From Methylopila sp. Yamaguchi (GTDB lineage: Bacteria; Pseudomonadota; Alphaproteobacteria; Rhizobiales; Methylopilaceae): a stretch of 64,000 nucleotides of DNA. The stretch is from positions 53,504 through 117,503 of the forward strand of contig NZ_BAUX01000015.1 in NCBI RefSeq assembly GCF_002897035.1, in the 5' to 3' direction. Position 1 is the stretch's first letter; each line of letters begins with the position of its first letter. This document shows, in pieces, positions 59,331 through 64,000 of this stretch. The notes below the pieces were generated by a model that saw nothing but the letters and a program-made list of their open reading frames with translations, was not told the origin of the DNA and did no database searches. The position numbers were made by a program, and so were the translations under genes.

Positions 59331-60109
59331 CGCTGAAGGAAGACTGGTCCGCCACGACCTACCTGCGGTTCGAAGACGAGCGCACCCGTCCCTCGGCGGA
59401 CCTTCTCGCGCGCATTCCGGTCGCGACCGCGGGCCTCGTCGTCGATCTCGGCTGCGGGCCGGGCAACTCGACGGAGCTGCTCGGCCGCCGCTTTCCACAA
59501 GCGGAGGCCATCGGCGTGGACGCCTCTCCGGACATGCTCGCCGCGGCGCGCAAGCGCCTGCCCGCGGCCAGCTTCATCGAAGCTGACGTCGCGACCTGGG
59601 CCCCGGAGCGCCCGGCGGACGTGATCTTCGCCAACGCCGTGCTGCAGTGGCTGCCGAACCACGCCGTCCTGCTGCCGCGGCTCATCAGCCTGCTCGCCCC
59701 GGGCGGTGCGATCGCCATCCAGATGCCGGACAATCTCGACGAACCGTCGCACCGGGCGATGCGCGAAGTCGCGCTTGATCCCCGCTGGCGCGAGCGTCTA
59801 GCGGGAGCCTCCGCCGCACGGACGACGCTGCCGTCGCTGGAGGCCTATTACGACATGCTGCGGCCGCATGCGGCCCAGGTCGACGTCTGGCGCACCACCT
59901 ACGCCCACCCGCTCGACGGCGCCGAGGGGATCGCGGACTGGCTGAAGGCGACAGGTCTCCGTCCGTTCCTCGACCCGCTGGACGGCGGCGAGCGGGAAGC
60001 CTTCGTCGCGGCCTATGTGGAGCGCGCGCGCCGTCTCTATCCCGCGCTCTCTGATGGCAAGGTTCTGTTGCGCTTTCCCCGGCTGTTCATCGTCGCGACG
60101 CGGGCATGA
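59327..60109 (+). CDS. tam: Trans-aconitate 2-methyltransferase
   Basis: A 260-residue SAM-dependent methyltransferase. The N-terminal EDWSATTYLRFEDERTRPSADLLARIP, motif I VVDLGCGPGNSTELLGRRFP, GVDASPDMLAAARKRLP, and the block ANAVLQWLPNHAVLLPRLISLLAPGGAIAIQMPDN are those of Tam, which methylates trans-aconitate, an inhibitor of aconitase. The C-terminal WLKATGLRPFLDPL also fits. It is joined by 4-bp ATGA overlaps to the toxin gene before it and the MOSC gene after it. Confidence 0.9.
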   Translation: MTLKEDWSATTYLRFEDERTRPSADLLARIPVATAGLVVDLGCGPGNSTELLGRRFPQAEAIGVDASPDMLAAARKRLPAASFIEADVATWAPERPADVIFANAVLQWLPNHAVLLPRLISLLAPGGAIAIQMPDNLDEPSHRAMREVALDPRWRERLAGASAARTTLPSLEAYYDMLRPHAAQVDVWRTTYAHPLDGAEGIADWLKATGLRPFLDPLDGGEREAFVAAYVERARRLYPALSDGKVLLRFPRLFIVATRA

Positions 60110-60702
60110 GCCGCGACCTGCTGGGCGGGGTCGTCGTCCATCCCGGCCGCCGTCTGACGGCGCGGCTCGCCCAGACTCTCGCGGTCGCCGACGCCGGAAG
60201 CTTCGAGACCGCGCCGGCCGCCGGGCTGACGCTGACCCTCGAGGGCGTGCCCGGCGATCCGCACGCCGGCTTCACGCGCCGCGCCGGCCCGCGAGAGCCT
60301 TGGCATCCCCGCGGAACCGAGATCCGCTCCGGCCGGCAGCTCTCCATCGTTTCCGTCGAGGAGCTTGCGGAGATCGCGGCCGCCTTGGGACGTTCCGCCG
60401 TCGAGGCGGGCTGGATCGGCGCCGACCTCGTCCTGGAGGGCCTCCCGAGCCTGTCCTTTCTCCCGGCGGGAACGCGACTGTTCTTCGAGAGCGGCGCCTG
60501 CGTTGTGGTCGAAGCGCAGAACGCGCCGTGCCGCCACGCCGGTCGGGCCATCGCCCGACGGACGGGACAACCGGGCGACGAGCTCAGCTTCCCGAAGATC
60601 GCCAAGCGCCTGCGAGGCGTGGTGGCGAGCGTCGAGCGCGCCGGCGAAGTCACGGCCGGCTCCGGCGTCGTCGTCCGCGTGCCCGAGCAATGGCTCTATT
60701 AG
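60106..60702 (+). CDS. MOSC domain protein
   Basis: A 198-residue MOSC (molybdenum cofactor sulfurase C-terminal-like) protein. The probable catalytic Cys is in [16 protein letters not shown], preceded by [29 protein letters not shown] and [24 protein letters not shown]. Members act on molybdenum-cofactor sulfur or in detoxification (YiiM-like); the role here is not clear. It overlaps tam by four bases. pgi follows after 124 bases. Confidence 0.88.
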   Translation: MSRDLLGGVVVHPGRRLTARLAQTLAVADAGSFETAPAAGLTLTLEGVPGDPHAGFTRRAGPREPWHPRGTEIRSGRQLSIVSVEELAEIAAALGRSAVEAGWIGADLVLEGLPSLSFLPAGTRLFFESGACVVVEAQNAPCRHAGRAIARRTGQPGDELSFPKIAKRLRGVVASVERAGEVTAGSGVVVRVPEQWLY

Positions 60703-60826
60703 AACGAAACTCGGCCTTGCGGCCGCCGCGCCCCAGCTCGGCGATGTTCAAATCGCTCGCGACCCCTATGTTCCGCAAGGCGCGCGAGCCCGACGTCCCG
60801 CGCGCGCCTTTCGGAGATTCGCACGC

Positions 60827-62464
60827 ATGACCGATGTCGCCGTCCTGTTCGATCGCCTCGCCGAGCTTCGCCGCGAGACCGAGGGCCTGACGCTCCGAAA
60901 ACTCTTCGCCGACGACGCTGAGCGGTTCGCCCGCTACTCGGTGAAGCTCGACGATCTGCTCTTCGACTACTCGAAGACCCACATGACGCCCGAAGCGCTG
61001 GAGTTGCTGCTCGCGCTGGCGCGCGCCGCCGACGTCGAGGGACGCCGCGACGCAATGTTCGCGGGCGAGAAGATCAACGTCACGGAGAAGCGCGCGGTGC
61101 TGCACACGGCGCTGCGCGCGCCCGAGGGCGCCTCGATCCTGGTCGACGGGGTCGACGTGATGCCGGAGGTGCTGACCGAGCGCCGCAAGGCCGCCGACTT
61201 TGCTGAGGCCGTTCGCGCCGGCGTCCTCGAAGGCGCGACGGGCGAGCGCTTCACCGACGTCGTCAACATCGGCATCGGCGGCTCCGACCTTGGCCCGGCC
61301 ATGGCGGCCCTCGCGCTCAGCCCCTATGCCCAACAGGGATTACGCGGGCATTTCGTCTCGAACGTCGACGGCTCGCACATCACCGACGTGCTCCGCCATC
61401 TCGACCCGACACGCACGCTGATCCTCGTCGCCTCAAAGACCTTCACCACCATGGAGACCATGGCGAACGCGCATGAGGCGCGCCGCTGGCTCGTGGGCGC
61501 GCTGGGGGAAGCGGCGGTGGGGGCGCACTTCGCGGCGATCTCTACCAACGTAAAAGCGGTCGAGGCCTTCGGCATCAGTGCGGACCGCATGTTCCGCTTC
61601 TGGGACTGGGTCGGCGGGCGCTACTCGCTGTGGTCGGTGATCGGCCTGTCTCTGATCATCCTGATCGGCGGCAAGAACTTCGACGCCTTCCTGGCCGGCG
61701 GCCACGAGGTCGACGAGCACTTCCGCACCGCGCCGCTCGAACGCAATATCCCGGCGCTGATGGGGCTGATCGGGATCTGGCACCGCAACGTTTGCGGCTA
61801 CGACACCCACGCCGTTCTGCCCTACGACCAGCGGCTCGCGCGCTTCCCCGCCTACCTGCAGCAGCTCGACATGGAGTCGAACGGCAAGTCGGTGACGCTC
61901 GACGGGGCGCCTGTCGCCACCAAGACCGGGCCGATCGTGTGGGGCGAGCCCGGCACCAACGGCCAGCACGCGTTCTACCAGCTGCTGCACCAGGGCACGA
62001 ACGTCGTTCCCGCCGACATTCTGCTCGGCGCCGTTCCGCACGAGCATGTCGCGGACCAGCACGCCATGCTGCTCGCGAACGGGCTGGCGCAGGGCGAGGC
62101 CTTCATGAAGGGCCGCACGACGGAGGAGGCGGCGGCGGAGTTGCAAGCCTCCGGTGTCGACCCGGCGGAGGCCGCCCGGCTCGCGCCGCACAAGACCTTC
62201 CCCGGCGACCGCCCGACCTCGACCATCGCATATCGCACCCTGGACCCGCGGACCCTCGGCCGCCTGATCGCGCTCTACGAGCACAAGGTCTTCACGCAAG
62301 GGACGATCTGGGGGATCAACTCCTTCGACCAGTGGGGGGTCGAGCTCGGAAAGGAGCTCGCGAGCCGGCTGATCCCGGTGGTGAAGGGCGAGGCTGGAAC
62401 GGAGGAGCTGGACAGCTCAACGAAGGGGCTCGTCGAGCATCTGGCGAAGCTGCGGGAGGCGTGA
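60827..62464 (+). CDS. pgi: Glucose-6-phosphate isomerase
   Basis: Interconverts glucose-6-phosphate and fructose-6-phosphate. 545 residues, full length. Signature blocks are [34 protein letters not shown], the phosphate-site [50 protein letters not shown] and [18 protein letters not shown] start at ATG 60827 ([17 protein letters not shown]); the same frame is open back to 60365 but that overlaps the MOSC gene in another frame. Confidence 0.97.
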   Translation: MTDVAVLFDRLAELRRETEGLTLRKLFADDAERFARYSVKLDDLLFDYSKTHMTPEALELLLALARAADVEGRRDAMFAGEKINVTEKRAVLHTALRAPEGASILVDGVDVMPEVLTERRKAADFAEAVRAGVLEGATGERFTDVVNIGIGGSDLGPAMAALALSPYAQQGLRGHFVSNVDGSHITDVLRHLDPTRTLILVASKTFTTMETMANAHEARRWLVGALGEAAVGAHFAAISTNVKAVEAFGISADRMFRFWDWVGGRYSLWSVIGLSLIILIGGKNFDAFLAGGHEVDEHFRTAPLERNIPALMGLIGIWHRNVCGYDTHAVLPYDQRLARFPAYLQQLDMESNGKSVTLDGAPVATKTGPIVWGEPGTNGQHAFYQLLHQGTNVVPADILLGAVPHEHVADQHAMLLANGLAQGEAFMKGRTTEEAAAELQASGVDPAEAARLAPHKTFPGDRPTSTIAYRTLDPRTLGRLIALYEHKVFTQGTIWGINSFDQWGVELGKELASRLIPVVKGEAGTEELDSSTKGLVEHLAKLREA

Positions 62465-62510
62465 TGAGCGGCTCGTCGCGCGCGTCCCGCCGCGCGCCCT
62501 TTGCTCAGCC

Positions 62511-62560
62511 TTGACTTTTCCTCTTCGCACGTGCGAATAGACCGCATCGCACACGATGCG
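62511..62560 (+). promoter_or_regulatory. Candidate promoter and palindromes upstream of the DEAD-box gene
   Basis: TTGACT (62511-62516) and CGAATA (62534-62539) are 17 bases apart. The 14-base perfect palindrome TTCGCACGTGCGAA (62524-62537) lies across the spacer and -10 box. CGCATCG (62543-62549) / CGATGCG (62554-62560) follows, and TCGGGC/GCCCGA (62586-62601) after that. The helicase leader would be nearly 190 bases. Otherwise 62465-62734 holds nothing I can name. Confidence 0.4.
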
Positions 62561-62734
62561 AGCCCTCGCGTCCAGGCCGCGTGAGTCGGGCCCTCGCCCG
62601 AACCTGCCGGACGCCCACGAACCTCCTCGACAGCCCAGATCACGCGGGGCGCGTCTCAACGCACCCGCCGTCGCCGCGCGCGCCTTTTTGAGGCCTGACG
62701 CGCGAGCGCGGCTGCATTCGAAAGCTATAGAACC

Positions 62735-64000
62735 TTGACCAAATTCACCGACCTCGGCCTGTCGCAGCCCATTCTCCAGGCGCTCTCGGCCGACGGCTAC
62801 GAAACCCCGACCCCGATTCAGGCGCAGGCCATCCCGGCGCTGCTCTCGGGCCGCGACCTCATGGGCATCGCGCAGACGGGCACCGGCAAGACCGCCGCCT
62901 TCGCGCTCCCGATCATCGAGAAGCTCGTCGCGAACCCGCGCATGGCCCCGCGCCGGGGCTGCCGCGCGCTGATCCTGTCGCCGACCCGCGAGCTCGCCAG
63001 CCAGATCGCGGACTCGTTCCGCTCCTATTCCAAGAACCTGAAGCTTTCGATCGCTGTCGTGTTCGGCGGCGTCGCCGCCGGCCCGCAGGTCCGTAAGCTT
63101 TCGAACGGCGTCGACATCCTCGTCGCGACGCCGGGCCGCCTGCTCGACCATATCGACGGCAAGATGCTGCGCCTGGACCAGGTCGAATTCTTCGTCCTCG
63201 ACGAAGCCGACCAGATGCTGGACCTCGGCTTCATCCATTCGATCCGCCGCATCCTGCCGATGCTGCCGCACCGCCGTCAGACGATGTTCTTCTCGGCCAC
63301 CATGCCGAAGACCATCAAGGACCTGGCCGACGCCATGCTCACCGATCCGGCCATGGTCCAGGTGACGCCCGTCGCCAAGACCGCGGACCGCGTCGAGCAG
63401 AGCGTGGTTTTCGTCGAACAGTCGGGCAAGAAGGCTGTCCTGGTCGACGTGCTGCGCTCTCCCGACATCGGCCGCGCGCTGATCTTCACCCGCACCAAGC
63501 ACGGCGCCGACAAGGTCGTGCGGCAGCTTGAAGAAGCCGGCATCGCCGCCGCGGCGATCCACGGCAACAAAAGCCAGGCCCAGCGCGAGCGTGCGCTCGG
63601 GTCCTTCAAGACGGGGCACATCAAGACGCTGGTCGCCACCGACATCGCCGCCCGCGGCATCGACGTCGACGGCGTCAGCCATGTGGTGAACTACGACGTG
63701 CCGAACGTCCCGGAGTCCTACGTCCACCGCATCGGGCGCACCGCACGCGCCGGGGCCGCCGGCCTCGCCGTTACCTTGGTGGCGAACGACGAGCGCATGT
63801 ACCTCCGCGACATCGAGCGCCTCATCAAGCAGTCGATCCCCTCGACCGATCGCCGGTCCGAAGCCGGTAAGGCCGAGCCGGAGGGCGCGGGCGCCGCGTC
63901 AAAGACGGGACAGAATCGCGGGGGCGGCCGGCCGCAGGGCCAGGGTCGCCCGGCCGGCGGCGGCCAGCGCAACCAGCAGCCGCGCCGCGACGGCGGCCGG
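62735..64000 (+). CDS. DEAD-box RNA helicase (RhlE type), cut by window edge
   Basis: 422 codons are visible and the frame is still open at the window end. All core motifs are present: Q motif GYETPTPIQAQAIP, motif I AQTGTGKT, Ia PTRELASQ, Ib TPGRLLDH, II VLDEADQMLD, III FFSATMP, IV ALIFTRTK, V TDIAARGIDVDG, VI HRIGRTARAG. A basic, Gly/Gln/Arg-rich tail begins near residue 385 (QNRGGGRPQGQGRPAGG), typical of RhlE proteins that remodel ribosomal or mRNA structures, often at low temperature. It starts with TTG at 62735 (TKFTDLGLSQPILQAL); there is no better start nearby and the ribosome binding site is weak. Confidence 0.93.
   Translation, partial: MTKFTDLGLSQPILQALSADGYETPTPIQAQAIPALLSGRDLMGIAQTGTGKTAAFALPIIEKLVANPRMAPRRGCRALILSPTRELASQIADSFRSYSKNLKLSIAVVFGGVAAGPQVRKLSNGVDILVATPGRLLDHIDGKMLRLDQVEFFVLDEADQMLDLGFIHSIRRILPMLPHRRQTMFFSATMPKTIKDLADAMLTDPAMVQVTPVAKTADRVEQSVVFVEQSGKKAVLVDVLRSPDIGRALIFTRTKHGADKVVRQLEEAGIAAAAIHGNKSQAQRERALGSFKTGHIKTLVATDIAARGIDVDGVSHVVNYDVPNVPESYVHRIGRTARAGAAGLAVTLVANDERMYLRDIERLIKQSIPSTDRRSEAGKAEPEGAGAASKTGQNRGGGRPQGQGRPAGGGQRNQQPRRDGGR

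Overview
The window looks like ordinary, gene-dense chromosome from a high-GC alphaproteobacterium, most likely Hyphomicrobiales (Rhizobiales). The evidence is a circularly permuted two-piece tmRNA, an alpha-type SspB, the tig-clpP-clpX / lon-hup block, the glnB-glnA pair, the ntrY-ntrX-dat-hfq-hflX cluster, a split metH, and an extragenic palindromic element of a kind common in this order. A cytochrome c(L)-like gene hints at a methylotrophic lifestyle (inference). I see no prophage, CRISPR array or transposase. Both ends cut genes: a chemoreceptor on the left and a DEAD-box helicase on the right.

Layout: 1-975 chemoreceptor (minus). 1150-4149 tmRNA, sspB, fumC, a DUF4169 gene and a ribbon-helix-helix gene. 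4156-9231 a giant AsmA-like protein and a FAD-linked oxidase (minus). 9351-10392 a DHFR/RibD-like reductase and a thioesterase. 10478-10858 a DUF1236 protein (minus). 11088-17692 UvrD/PcrA helicase, SHOCT protein, PrmA, a small conserved protein and an M24 peptidase. 17738-29463 (minus) gltX, tRNA-Val, hup, lon, clpX, clpP, tig, tRNA-Leu and nnr; a broken plus-strand FAD oxidoreductase sits between clpX and lon. 29656-31635 glnB-glnA behind a sigma54-type promoter. 31887-32474 cytochrome c(L)-like protein. 32518-35678 (minus) acyltransferase, GMC dehydrogenase and a small Tat protein. 35849-37822 PhoX. 38366-44959 (minus) ntrY, ntrX, dat, hfq, hflX. 45188-51356 sahR-metF and the two halves of metH. 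51470-52999 (minus) murI and a GNAT. 53141-56832 oppABC without ATPases. 56980-62464 ettA, a Phd/VapC pair, tam, a MOSC gene and pgi. 62735-64000 DEAD-box helicase.

Three functional threads run through the window. Protein quality control: tmRNA adds the tag, SspB delivers tagged proteins to ClpXP, and trigger factor and Lon are encoded in the same window. Nitrogen control: PII and glutamine synthetase behind a sigma54-type promoter, and the NtrY/NtrX pair, whose regulator lacks the sigma54-contacting loop. One-carbon and methionine metabolism: a SahR-type repressor with a palindrome over its own start codon, followed by metF and a two-piece methionine synthase, the two pieces separated by a palindromic repeat.

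I did not find a clearly new biological system. The places most worth a second look are the acyltransferase-GMC-Tat operon, the palindromic element between the metH halves, the decayed genes next to lon and metH, the toxin-antitoxin pair translationally joined to tam, the orphan stretch 37889-38253, and several palindromes in leaders and promoters.
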